Source: JAHIYU01 sp964476155 (GTDB lineage Bacteria > Krumholzibacteriota > Krumholzibacteriia > LZORAL124-64-63). Taken from it: a DNA stretch of 64,000 bases. Under the pieces are notes generated by a model. It saw only the letters and a program-made list of their open reading frames with translations, did no database searches and was not told the DNA's origin. The DNA is taken from positions 35,533 to 99,532 of the forward strand of contig CAYYYS010000008.1 in the NCBI GenBank assembly GCA_964476155.1, written 5' to 3'. The translations under genes and the position numbers were made by a program. How positions within the stretch are numbered: the first letter of the stretch is position 1; each line of letters begins with the position of its first letter. This document shows positions 28,199-36,384 of this stretch, piece after piece.

Positions 28199-30054
28199 GC
28201 CGCCGGGGACAAAAAAAAGACCCATCCGATCTTGTCGCCAAGCTGCGCCTGATGCCGGACGCCCCTGGGGTCTACCTACATAAAGACAAGAACGGCAAGG
28301 TGTTGTACGTCGGAAAGGCCACCCGTCTGCACCAGCGTGTGGGGTCCTATTTTCATGAATCGAGCGATCACGACTCGAAGACCCAACTACTCGTCAAACG
28401 CATCGCGGACGTGGATTACATCATCACCGCCACGGCCTCCGAAGCCCTGGTCCTTGAAGACCAGCTCATCAAGGAATACCGGCCCAAATACAATATCCGG
28501 CTCAAGGACGACAAGCGATATCCCTACCTGCGCATCACTCTGGCCGAGCCCTTTCCACGTGTGGACGTAGTGCGACGTATCGACAACGACGGCGCCCGCT
28601 ACTTTGGTCCCTACACCAACACGGGCGCCATGCGCGAGACCCTGAAACACGCACTGCGTGTGTTCCAGGTCCGGACCTGCCACCTCGATCTACCGGAGCA
28701 GACCGTGGATCGCCCCTGTCTCGACTGGCAGATCGGCCGTTGCAGCGCACCCTGCGTCGACTTCGATACCCAGGCTGGCTACACCCGCCGGGTTCGCGCC
28801 TTGATCCGTTTCCTGGAAGGGGAGGAGCAGACGTTACTCGACGAGCTCCGCGGGGAAATGACCACTCTGGCCGCGGCCCAGGATTTCGAGGACGCCGCCA
28901 AGGTCCGCGACCGGATCGCCGTTCTGGAAACAACGCTCGGTAGCGTGAGCCGCATACACGGTCTCACGCAGGATCTCGATGCATGTGGGGTGGTGCGGGA
29001 CGGGGACTCGGGATGTGGCGTCGTCCTGCGCATCCGCGGCGGCAAGGTCCTCACGAGCCACCATTTTCTGCTCGAGGACAAGCTGGAGAGCGACACGCCC
29101 CAGTTTCTCGTTCAGCTTTTTCGGGAATACTATCCCCGCGCCGGCGATCTGCCGGCCACGGTGCTCGTCTCGCATGACATGCCGGACCGCGAGGCCTGGG
29201 TGGACCGGCTCGCCGAACTGGGCGGCCGAAAAGTGGCCATCGTGCACCCGCGTCGCGGACCGCGAGTCGCCGCCGTCCGCATGGCCCTGGACAACGCGGC
29301 CTACAAGCTGAACGAGCGGCGGCTCTGGGAAGCCACGCGCGTCAAACGCGTCAAGCCCGGGCGCGCCCTCGAGCTGCAGGCTGCCCTCGATCTGCACAAG
29401 GTTCCCGAAAGTATCGAGTGCTTCGACATCTCGACGTTCCAGGGCAAGGAGACCGTGGCCTCGGTCGTACATTTCAAGAACGGCAGTCCCCTGAAATCCC
29501 ATTACCGGCGATTTCGCATCCGCACGGTCGAAGGCACGAACGACTTTGCCGCCATGCACGAGGTGCTGACGCGTCATTTTCGCCGGCTGATCGACAAGGA
29601 TACGCCACCGGCCGATCTGGTGGTCGTCGACGGCGGCGCCGGACAGCTTTCGTCGGCGCGGGCGGCCTTGACGGAACTGGGCCTCCACGAGGTGGAGCTG
29701 ATCGGCCTGGCCAAGCGGGAGGAGACCATTGTCCGGGAGCGAGGCCTGCCACCGGTGAAACTGCCGCGCCAGAGTCCGGCCCTGCAACTCCTGCAGCGTG
29801 TGCGTGACGAGGCCCATCGCTTCGCCATCACTTATCACCGTCTGCTGCGTTCGCGGAGTTCCACGGAGTCCGTTCTGGACAGCATCCCCGGTATCGGTCG
29901 TGTCAAGAAGCTCTCGTTGCTGCATGCTTTCGATTCGATCGACGCGATCAGGCGCGCCGACACGGAGCAGTTGTCGGCCGTGCGGGGAATCCACAGCGGC
30001 GACGTGGAACGCATCATCGCCTTCTTTGCCGCCGAAGCCAGGAACAAGTCATGA
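28192..30054 (+). CDS. uvrC: UvrABC excinuclease subunit C
   Basis: Makes both incisions around a lesion in nucleotide excision repair. The GIY-YIG domain is at the N-terminus (APGVYLHKDKNGKVLYVGKA). The UVR motif that contacts UvrB is near residue 210-245 (DFEDAAKVRDRIAVLE). The RNase H-like endonuclease domain contains IECFDISTFQG and DLVVVDGGAGQL. Tandem helix-hairpin-helix motifs end the protein (SIPGIGRVKKLSLLHAF, VRGIHSGDVERI). ATG 28192 was chosen over TTG 28186; AGGGGG lies upstream. 620 residues. It overlaps xerD by 4 nt. Confidence 0.97.
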   Translation: MSSRRGQKKDPSDLVAKLRLMPDAPGVYLHKDKNGKVLYVGKATRLHQRVGSYFHESSDHDSKTQLLVKRIADVDYIITATASEALVLEDQLIKEYRPKYNIRLKDDKRYPYLRITLAEPFPRVDVVRRIDNDGARYFGPYTNTGAMRETLKHALRVFQVRTCHLDLPEQTVDRPCLDWQIGRCSAPCVDFDTQAGYTRRVRALIRFLEGEEQTLLDELRGEMTTLAAAQDFEDAAKVRDRIAVLETTLGSVSRIHGLTQDLDACGVVRDGDSGCGVVLRIRGGKVLTSHHFLLEDKLESDTPQFLVQLFREYYPRAGDLPATVLVSHDMPDREAWVDRLAELGGRKVAIVHPRRGPRVAAVRMALDNAAYKLNERRLWEATRVKRVKPGRALELQAALDLHKVPESIECFDISTFQGKETVASVVHFKNGSPLKSHYRRFRIRTVEGTNDFAAMHEVLTRHFRRLIDKDTPPADLVVVDGGAGQLSSARAALTELGLHEVELIGLAKREETIVRERGLPPVKLPRQSPALQLLQRVRDEAHRFAITYHRLLRSRSSTESVLDSIPGIGRVKKLSLLHAFDSIDAIRRADTEQLSAVRGIHSGDVERIIAFFAAEARNKS

Positions 30055-30956
30055 GCCGGCCATGGGACAAGGCTATCGGCGCGTTCCTGGCTCACGCGTC
30101 GGCCGAGCGCGGACTGGCCGCCAACAGCCTGGACGCCTACGGACGCGATCTGCAGGGTTGGCGGGCCTGGGCCGAGGAGCATGACCTCGACGACCCAGCG
30201 GGCGCCGGTCCCCAGGAGCTGCGCGCCTACCTGCTGGCCAGCGCCGGCCGCCTGGGGCCACGGTCCCGTGCGCGGCTCATATCAACTCTCCGGTCTTTCC
30301 ATCGTTTTCTGACCACTGAGGGCTTGGCCCGCACCGACCCCACCCTCACGCTCCTGTCGCCCAAGACCGGACGAAAGCTGCCCGTGGTCCTGTCCACCGC
30401 CCAGATCGATCGTCTTCTCGCGGTGGCTGATCTCACCACGCCTCTCGGCCTGCGCAACCAGGCCATGGTCGAGTTGCTATACGGATGCGGTCTGCGCGTG
30501 AGCGAGCTGTGCGCCCTCGATCCCACCGACCTGGATCGCAAGGGCGCGTCCCTGCGCGTGCTGGGCAAGGGGAGCAAGGAAAGGATCGTTCCGGTGGGCA
30601 AGCCGGCCCTGCGCTCCGTTGACCGGTACCTTCAGGCGGCTCGTCCGGACTTGCTGGGGACGAAACGCAGCGCCGCCCTCTTTCTCAATACCCGGGGGGG
30701 GAGGCTTTCCCGCGTTTCGGTCTGGAGCGTCGTCAAGACCTCGGCCCGGGCCGCCGGTCTGTCCGACGAGATTACACCGCACACCTTGCGCCATACATAC
30801 GCCACGCACCTTCTGGAGGGGGGAGCGGATCTGCGGATCGTGCAGGAACTATTGGGGCACGCGTCCATCACCACCACGGAGATCTATACCCACGTGGATC
30901 GGTCTTTCCTGGCCGAAGCCTATCGAAACGCCCATCCCCGGGCCCGTCGCCGCTGA
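30051..30956 (+). CDS. xerD: Tyrosine recombinase XerD-type
   Basis: Second Xer recombinase in the window, 301 residues. The N-terminal core-binding domain is followed by catalytic residues in YGCGLRVSELCALD, LGKGSKERIVPVG, HTLRHTYATHLLEGG and LLGHASITTTEIYTHV. This matches XerD more closely than the recombinase at 20 kb (IVQELLGHASITTTEIYTHV is the XerD-type block). Together the two should act at dif, activated by FtsK. It is translationally coupled to uvrC (ATGA). No dif-like site was recognised near it. Confidence 0.93.
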   Translation: MSRPWDKAIGAFLAHASAERGLAANSLDAYGRDLQGWRAWAEEHDLDDPAGAGPQELRAYLLASAGRLGPRSRARLISTLRSFHRFLTTEGLARTDPTLTLLSPKTGRKLPVVLSTAQIDRLLAVADLTTPLGLRNQAMVELLYGCGLRVSELCALDPTDLDRKGASLRVLGKGSKERIVPVGKPALRSVDRYLQAARPDLLGTKRSAALFLNTRGGRLSRVSVWSVVKTSARAAGLSDEITPHTLRHTYATHLLEGGADLRIVQELLGHASITTTEIYTHVDRSFLAEAYRNAHPRARRR

Positions 30957-30959
30957 GCT

Positions 30960-30988
30960 TTGACAGATCCCCATGCCGATGGTACTGT
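30960..30988 (+). promoter_or_regulatory. Predicted extended -10 promoter of trpS
   Basis: TTGACA (30960-30965), 17 bp spacer, TACTGT (30983-30988) directly preceded by TGG, an extended -10. Transcription would start near 30995, leaving a ~77-nt leader before the TTG start of trpS. The leader contains no obvious T-box or Trp-codon-rich leader peptide. Confidence 0.55.
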
Positions 30989-31071
30989 TGGCCGTTGGTT
31001 CGCCAATTATCGCTCGGTACCGTGAATATCGCCCCGACGGGTCCATCCCGCAGTCGCAAAGGAACACCCTT

Positions 31072-32055
31072 TTGGCCAAGAAGATTATTCTCAGCGGAAA
31101 TCGTCCCACCGGTCGCCTGCACTGGGGCAACTACACCGGCGCGCTGGAGAACTGGGTGCGTCTCCAGGACGACTACGACTGCTATTTCATGGTGGCCGAC
31201 TGGCACGTCCTGACCACCGCCCTGGACAAGGCGAAGGATATTCGCGACAACACCCGCGAGATGATTCTCGACTGGCTCGGCGCCGGTCTGGACCCCGAGC
31301 GGTCCGTCATCTTCATCCAGTCGGAGATCAAGGAACACGCCGAACTCTATCTGATCTTCTGCATGCTGATTTCCATGGGACGGCTCGAACGCAATCCCAC
31401 GTTCAAGGAGCAGGTACGCGACCTGAACCTGGCCGGCGAGATCAGTTTCGGACACCTCGGATACCCCGTCCTGCAGGCCGCCGACATCCTGGCCTATCGC
31501 GCCGACGCCGTGCCGGTGGGTGAGGATCAGCTGCCGCACCTCGAGCTCACCCGCGAGATCGCCCGGCGCTTCAACCACCACTTCGGCGAGCTCCTGCCCG
31601 AGCCGGCGGGACTGGTCACCAAGTTCGGTCGCTTCCCCGGCACCGACGGCAAGCGCATGAGCAAATCCCTGGGCAATACGGTGGACCTGGCGGCCGAGCC
31701 CGACGAGATCCGCGCCACCCTCAAGACGGCCTTCACCGACCCGCAGCGCCTGCGCCGCAGCGATCCCGGCAACCCGGACGTCTGCGCCATCTACACCTAC
31801 TACCAGAAGTTCATGCCCGACGAGGCCGAGCAGACCGCCGCGGAATGTCGCAGCGCCGAACGCGGCTGCGTCGATTGCAAGCAGCGGCTGGCCGACGGCG
31901 TGATCGAAGCCCTAGCGCCCCTGCGTGACCGGCGCGCCGTTTTCGCCGCCGACCCCGCCCTGGTGGACGACATCGTCGCCGCGGGTTGCACCCGGGCCCG
32001 CGCCAAGGCGCGTGAGACCATGGACCTCATCCACGACGCCATGCAGATCGGTTGA
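31072..32055 (+). CDS. trpS: Tryptophanyl-tRNA synthetase
   Basis: Class Ic aminoacyl-tRNA synthetase that charges tRNA-Trp. The HIGH-equivalent is in RPTGRLHWGNYTG and the KMSKS loop is GKRMSKSLGNT. The FIQSEIKEHAEL segment and GEDQLPHLELTREIA are typical. The start is TTG at 31072 (MAKKIILSGNRPTG), with AAAGGA eight nt upstream. The frame is open further back to 30973, but that stretch is the leader. It has 327 residues, the normal length. scpA follows after 12 nt. Confidence 0.95.
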   Translation: MAKKIILSGNRPTGRLHWGNYTGALENWVRLQDDYDCYFMVADWHVLTTALDKAKDIRDNTREMILDWLGAGLDPERSVIFIQSEIKEHAELYLIFCMLISMGRLERNPTFKEQVRDLNLAGEISFGHLGYPVLQAADILAYRADAVPVGEDQLPHLELTREIARRFNHHFGELLPEPAGLVTKFGRFPGTDGKRMSKSLGNTVDLAAEPDEIRATLKTAFTDPQRLRRSDPGNPDVCAIYTYYQKFMPDEAEQTAAECRSAERGCVDCKQRLADGVIEALAPLRDRRAVFAADPALVDDIVAAGCTRARAKARETMDLIHDAMQIG

Positions 32056-32067
32056 CAAGGAGCCGTC

Positions 32068-32943
32068 TTGACCCGTCCCGACGCCGACACCCCAGTACCG
32101 GCCCCCACCGGCGACCTGCCGCCCGCCGAGGTGCCGACCGCACCCGAGAGCGGTCGGACCATATCGTGGGAGCTGCCGCCCGAACTGGAGTACTTCCAGA
32201 CCAGCGACGCCTACGATATCGAGGTCCCCGCCTTCCAGGGCCCTCTCGATCTGCTCCTCTTTCTGATCCAGAAGGACGAGATCGACATCTATGACATCCC
32301 CGTCGCCAAGATCACCGAGCAGTACCTGTCGTACATCGACGTGATCACGGCGTTGTCCCTGGACACCGCCGGCGACTTCATCGTCATGGCGGCCACGCTC
32401 ATGCGCATCAAGGCCCGCATGCTGCTGCCGGCCTCCCCGGTCGATGAAGAGTTCGACGAGGAAGATCCCCGCGCCGAACTGGTACGCCGTCTCCTGGAGT
32501 ACAAGCGTTTCAAGGAGATGGCCGAACATCTCCAGACGCGCGAGCAGGACCGTAGCCGTGTCCACGTGCGCGACCAGCGCTATCCGTTCCTCAAGGAAAG
32601 CTCGGCGCCGCCCGAACTCCGGCTCAACATGTACGAACTGCTCAATGCCCTGTCCCAGATCTTCGATCGCGTCACCAAGGATGCGGTCCACAGCGTTCAG
32701 CGCGAGATCTACACGGTCGCCGAGAAAGTGAAGCTGATCCGGTCCCGGCTCGAGTCGGAAGAAACGATCCGTTTCGACGAACTCTTTCGCGACGATTCCA
32801 TCAAGATGGAAGTCGTGGTTACCTTCATGGCTATCCTGGAACTGGCCAAGGGTGCCACGATTCGCATTCTACAAACCGATACCAACGGGCCCATCTGGGT
32901 CCGTGGCGGCGAAGCCGCAGCCGAGGGAGGCATGGAGTCTTGA
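32068..32943 (+). CDS. scpA: Segregation and condensation protein A
   Basis: Kleisin subunit of the bacterial SMC condensin, bridging SMC heads and binding ScpB. After a ~45-residue Pro-rich N-terminal extension the family start FQGPLDLLLFLIQKDEIDIYDIPVAKITEQYL appears (quoted here as FQGPLDLLLFLIQ...). DFIVMAATLMRIKARMLLP and a C-terminal winged-helix (VVTFMAILELAKGATIRILQ) follow. The TTG start is preceded by AAGGAG. It overlaps scpB by 4 nt. 291 residues. The smc gene is not in the window. Confidence 0.95.
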   Translation: MTRPDADTPVPAPTGDLPPAEVPTAPESGRTISWELPPELEYFQTSDAYDIEVPAFQGPLDLLLFLIQKDEIDIYDIPVAKITEQYLSYIDVITALSLDTAGDFIVMAATLMRIKARMLLPASPVDEEFDEEDPRAELVRRLLEYKRFKEMAEHLQTREQDRSRVHVRDQRYPFLKESSAPPELRLNMYELLNALSQIFDRVTKDAVHSVQREIYTVAEKVKLIRSRLESEETIRFDELFRDDSIKMEVVVTFMAILELAKGATIRILQTDTNGPIWVRGGEAAAEGGMES

Positions 32944-33668
32944 AGCAGGACCTGGAAGCGCTCTTGTTCGCCACCGATACGCCCCTGACATCCGCCCGAC
33001 TCAAGACCATCTTCCGCGATGCGGACGGCAAGATGTTCCGTGAGACGATCGCCGAGCTCAACGCCGACTACGAAGCCCAGGATCGCGCGTTCACCATCGT
33101 GGAGTTCGGCGGCGGCTGGCAGCTGGCGTCGCGCCCCGAATACGCGCCCCTGATCCAGAAGCTCTATCGGGGACGACGCTACGTTCGCCTGTCCCAGGCC
33201 GCGCTGGAGGTGCTGGCCATCATCACCTACCGCCAGCCGGTCACGCGCATCGAGATCGAGGAAATTCGCGGCGTACAGGTCAGCGGCGTGTTGACGACCC
33301 TGACCGAGCGCAAACTCATCACGGTCGCCGGCCGGTCCGAGTCTGTCGGCAACCCTCTTCTTTACGGAACCACACGGGATTTCCTCAACTACATGGGCCT
33401 GAAGGGCCTGCATCAGCTGCCCGGCCTACCCGAACTCGAGGGCATCATCGGCGATCGCGAGGAGATCAAACGCTTCGCCGAACAGCTGGGGGAGGACGTC
33501 AGCGACGACGACTTCGAGACCGTCTCGGTAAGAGGGGACGAGATCATGGTCGTCAGCAACCAGGAAACGAGCGAGGAAACCAAGGATCCCACCCCCATTG
33601 AGGACGCACCCAACGACGACGACACCCCTGTCCCACAAGAAGAGCCAGCGGATGAATCCACCCTCTGA
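32940..33668 (+). CDS. scpB: Segregation and condensation protein B
   Basis: Winged-helix partner of ScpA in the SMC complex. Conserved parts are the N-terminal LEALLFATDTPLT, RRYVRLSQAALEVLAIITYRQPVTR (RLSQAALEVLAIITYRQP), EIRGVQVSGVL and YGTTRDFLNYMGL. The last ~50 residues are acidic and poorly conserved. The start is TTG within the scpA stop (TTGA). The rluB start lies inside its 3' end, so scpA-scpB-rluB is a coupled trio, an arrangement common in bacteria. Confidence 0.95.
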   Translation: MKQDLEALLFATDTPLTSARLKTIFRDADGKMFRETIAELNADYEAQDRAFTIVEFGGGWQLASRPEYAPLIQKLYRGRRYVRLSQAALEVLAIITYRQPVTRIEIEEIRGVQVSGVLTTLTERKLITVAGRSESVGNPLLYGTTRDFLNYMGLKGLHQLPGLPELEGIIGDREEIKRFAEQLGEDVSDDDFETVSVRGDEIMVVSNQETSEETKDPTPIEDAPNDDDTPVPQEEPADESTL

Positions 33669-34401
33669 GCAAGACGCCATTCGCATAAACCGCTTCCTGG
33701 CCCGGGCCGGCCTGGGGTCGCGCAGGGCCGTGGAGGGTTTGATCCAGCAGGGCCGCGTGACGGTCAATGGTGAAAAGATCACCGATCTGGGCCGCCGTGT
33801 GGTTCCCGCCAACGATATCGTGGCGGTGGACGGCCGTACCGCGAAATGGCCGGATACCTGGCGGGCCTTCGCCTTCCACAAGCCCGTGGGAGTCGTGTCT
33901 TCACTCCGCCCGCAGGGCCGCACACCCTGCCTCGACCTGTACGCGGGCCGGGCCGATCTGCCCCCAGGCACGGTTCCGGTCGGCCGACTTGACGCCGACA
34001 CCAGCGGGTTGCTCATTTGGACCGACGACGGTGCGCTGCACCAGGCTTTGTGTCGTCCCCGCAGCGGGGTCTGGAAGGTCTACGAGGTTGACCTCAATCG
34101 CCCCCTGCCTCCCGACGCCGAACCGCGTCTGCGCAACGGCGAAATCGTGCTGGACGGCCGCCAGTGCCTGAAGGCAAGATTGCGCCGTCTCGACGACGAT
34201 GGGCGCCGCTGGGAGATCGCGGTCAGCGAGGGACGCAATCGACAGGTTCGCCGCATGTTCATGATGGTCGGTGTCAGGGTGATCGGCCTGCACCGTATCG
34301 CGGTAGGCGACCTGCAACTGGCCGACCTTCGTCCGGGCGAATTCCGTGAACTGGACGCGGCCGAATCTACGGCGTTGAGAAGCGCCGCGGGGGTAGAATA
34401 A
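33652..34401 (+). CDS. rluB: Ribosomal large-subunit pseudouridine synthase RluB-like
   Basis: RsuA/RluB/RluE/RluF-family pseudouridine synthase; scpB linkage favours RluB (23S rRNA near U2605), though the target is not provable here. An S4 RNA-binding domain (INRFLARAGLGSRRAVE) begins at residue ~12, followed by the catalytic Asp motif GRLDADTSGLLIWTDDG and the EGRNRQVRRMF motif. ATG 33652 lies within scpB (17 nt overlap); the frame is open further upstream but inside scpB's acidic tail. 249 residues. Confidence 0.93.
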   Translation: MNPPSEQDAIRINRFLARAGLGSRRAVEGLIQQGRVTVNGEKITDLGRRVVPANDIVAVDGRTAKWPDTWRAFAFHKPVGVVSSLRPQGRTPCLDLYAGRADLPPGTVPVGRLDADTSGLLIWTDDGALHQALCRPRSGVWKVYEVDLNRPLPPDAEPRLRNGEIVLDGRQCLKARLRRLDDDGRRWEIAVSEGRNRQVRRMFMMVGVRVIGLHRIAVGDLQLADLRPGEFRELDAAESTALRSAAGVE

Positions 34402-34430
34402 TGAGCGAGGCGAAACTCCAAGGAGTGTCT

Positions 34431-35531
34431 ATGGACTTCAAGCAGCTTTTCCGGCCCGGCATTCTCGCTACGCGTCCCTACAGTCCAGGCAAGCCCATCA
34501 GCGAAGTCCAACGCGAGTTGGGCCTGGACAGCGTCGTCAAGCTGGCCAGTAACGAAAATCCCGAGGGTCCCTTGCCGTCGGTGGTCGAGGCCGTTCGCAA
34601 GGCCGCCCTGGAGTTGAATCGCTACCCGGACGCCGCCTGCTTCGAACTGACCCGCGGCATGGCCGAGGACCTGGGTGTCGCCCCGGAAAGCCTGTTCTTC
34701 GGCAACGGATCTAACGAAGTCATCGACATGTTCATTCGGGCGCTCGTATCGCCGGGGGAGAACGTGGTCTTCGGCCACCCGAGCTTCATCGTCTATCCGC
34801 TGACCTGCGGCGTGCATTTCGAGAGCGGCAAGGCCATCCCCCTGGACGCCGACGACCGGCACGACCTCGACACCATGGCCGCTGCCGTGGACGACAAGAC
34901 CAAGCTGGTCATCGTCTGCAATCCGAACAACCCGACCGGCACCTACAACACGGCCGCGGAGTTCGACGCCTTCATGGCCAAGATTCCCGAGACCGTTATC
35001 GTTCTGGTGGACGAGGCCTATTACGAATACGTGACCGCCACGGACTACCCACAGACGATTCCCATGCTGGACGCCTATCCGAACCTGGTGATCAACCGTA
35101 CGTTCTCGAAGATCCACTCTCTTGCCGGATTGCGGTTGGGATACGCCATCGGACATCCGGACCTGATTGCCGAGCTTCAGAAGACCCGCGAGCCGTTCAA
35201 CGTCAACAGTCTTTCCCAGGCCGCCGCCCTGGCGGTCATCAAGGAAAAGGTTGCGACTAAAGAACGAGCCGTGCGGAATCGCGAGTGGCTCGAATCACTG
35301 GCCGGCGACCTGGCTGCCCTCGGTCTGGACATCACGCCCTCACAGACCAATTTCATCCTCGTGCGCTGCCCCGGCAGCGCCGGCGAACTTACCAAACAGC
35401 TGCTGGCCAAGGGTGTGATCGTGCGCCCCATGAGCGCCTTTGGCCTGGGGAACGGCGCCATCCGTATCAGTGTGGGCCTGCCCGAGGAGAACCAGCGCTG
35501 CATCGAGGGCCTGAAGGAGATCCTGGCATGA
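34431..35531 (+). CDS. hisC: Histidinol-phosphate/aromatic aminotransferase (HisC-type)
   Basis: PLP-dependent class I/II aminotransferase of 366 residues. Visible: KLASNENPEGP near the N-terminus, the PLP contacts CNPNNPTGTY and VDEAYYEY, the Schiff-base Lys in RTFSKIHSLAGLRLGY, and the C-terminal IRISVGLPEENQRC. Start: ATG 34431 has AAGGAG six nt upstream, much better than ATG 34401, which overlaps the rluB stop and would add 10 residues. No other his gene is near; the next gene is DAHP synthase with a 4-nt overlap. The enzyme may therefore serve phenylalanine/tyrosine transamination as well as, or instead of, histidine. Confidence 0.9.
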   Translation: MDFKQLFRPGILATRPYSPGKPISEVQRELGLDSVVKLASNENPEGPLPSVVEAVRKAALELNRYPDAACFELTRGMAEDLGVAPESLFFGNGSNEVIDMFIRALVSPGENVVFGHPSFIVYPLTCGVHFESGKAIPLDADDRHDLDTMAAAVDDKTKLVIVCNPNNPTGTYNTAAEFDAFMAKIPETVIVLVDEAYYEYVTATDYPQTIPMLDAYPNLVINRTFSKIHSLAGLRLGYAIGHPDLIAELQKTREPFNVNSLSQAAALAVIKEKVATKERAVRNREWLESLAGDLAALGLDITPSQTNFILVRCPGSAGELTKQLLAKGVIVRPMSAFGLGNGAIRISVGLPEENQRCIEGLKEILA

Positions 35532-36382
35532 AGGGCGAGCCCCGCCTGCAACCGCCCGATCACGGCGACCGCTATCGTCATACGCGGCGACACGCGGATC
35601 AGTCCACGACCAGGGTAAAGGTCGGCAATGTCGTATTCGGCGGCGAGCGCGTGGTCGTGGCTGCGGGACCCTGCTCGGTGGAACCCGGCGGGAGTCTCCT
35701 GCGCATCGCCCAGGCCGTGGCCGAGTCCGGCGCCACCTTGCTGCGCGGCGGCGCCTTCAAGCCCCGTACGTCACCCTACGACTTCCAGGGACTCGGCCCC
35801 GAAGGTCTGCAACTGCTGGCCGCGGCACGTGCAGAGACCGGACTGCCCATCGTAACCGAGGTTCTCGATCCCCGTGACGTTGATCTGGTCGCCCGCCACG
35901 CGGACATGTTCCAGGTCGGCAGCCGCAGCGTCCAGAACTACCCCCTGTTGCGCGAAGTCGCCGCCGCCGGATTGCCCGTACTGCTCAAACGGGGCATGAT
36001 GACCACCGTGGACGAGTGGCTGTCCTCGGCCGAATACCTGCTCGATGCCGGTGTCGTGGGCGTCGTGCTTTGTGAGCGTGGTATCCGCACGTTTGAGACC
36101 TCCACGCGCAACACCCTCGATCTCAACTCGGTGGCCTATCTCCGCACCCGTACGCATCTTCCCCTGATCGTGGACCCCAGCCATGCCGCCGGCGACGCGT
36201 CGCTGGTACCGGCGCTCAGTCGCGCCGCCGTGGCCGTCGGCGCCGACGGGCTCCTGGTCGAAGTTCATACCGACCCGACCCAGGCCTATAGCGACGGCGA
36301 CCAGTCGCTCACTCCGCAGGATTTCACGCGAACCGTCGCCGCCTGTCGGGCCATTGCCCGTGCCCTGAATCGGGACCTCTGA
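35528..36382 (+). CDS. aroF: 3-deoxy-7-phosphoheptulonate synthase, KDO8PS-like (type I-beta), no regulatory domain
   Basis: First enzyme of the shikimate pathway: erythrose 4-phosphate plus PEP gives DAHP. Catalytic barrel motifs are AAGPCSVE, LLRGGAFKPRTSPYDFQG, QVGSRSVQN, LLKRGMM and IVDPSHAAGD. The 284-residue protein has only about 30 non-catalytic residues at the N-terminus, too short for the ferredoxin-like/ACT regulatory domain found in Thermotoga-type enzymes, so it is likely not feedback-inhibited through that domain. ATG 35528 overlaps the hisC stop (ATGA), coupling the first step of aromatic synthesis to an aminotransferase. Confidence 0.93.
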   Translation: MKGEPRLQPPDHGDRYRHTRRHADQSTTRVKVGNVVFGGERVVVAAGPCSVEPGGSLLRIAQAVAESGATLLRGGAFKPRTSPYDFQGLGPEGLQLLAAARAETGLPIVTEVLDPRDVDLVARHADMFQVGSRSVQNYPLLREVAAAGLPVLLKRGMMTTVDEWLSSAEYLLDAGVVGVVLCERGIRTFETSTRNTLDLNSVAYLRTRTHLPLIVDPSHAAGDASLVPALSRAAVAVGADGLLVEVHTDPTQAYSDGDQSLTPQDFTRTVAACRAIARALNRDL

Positions 36383-36384
36383 CC

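Noticed and set aside
30995..31071. T-box or Trp attenuator in the trpS leader
   Set aside because: No run of Trp codons, no T-box bulge sequence and no terminator/antiterminator pair could be found in the short leader.
32051..32056. TTGACA just after trpS as a promoter for scpA
   Set aside because: It is formed by the trpS stop codon and the scpA ribosome site, 12 nt before the start codon, leaving no room for a -10 and leader.
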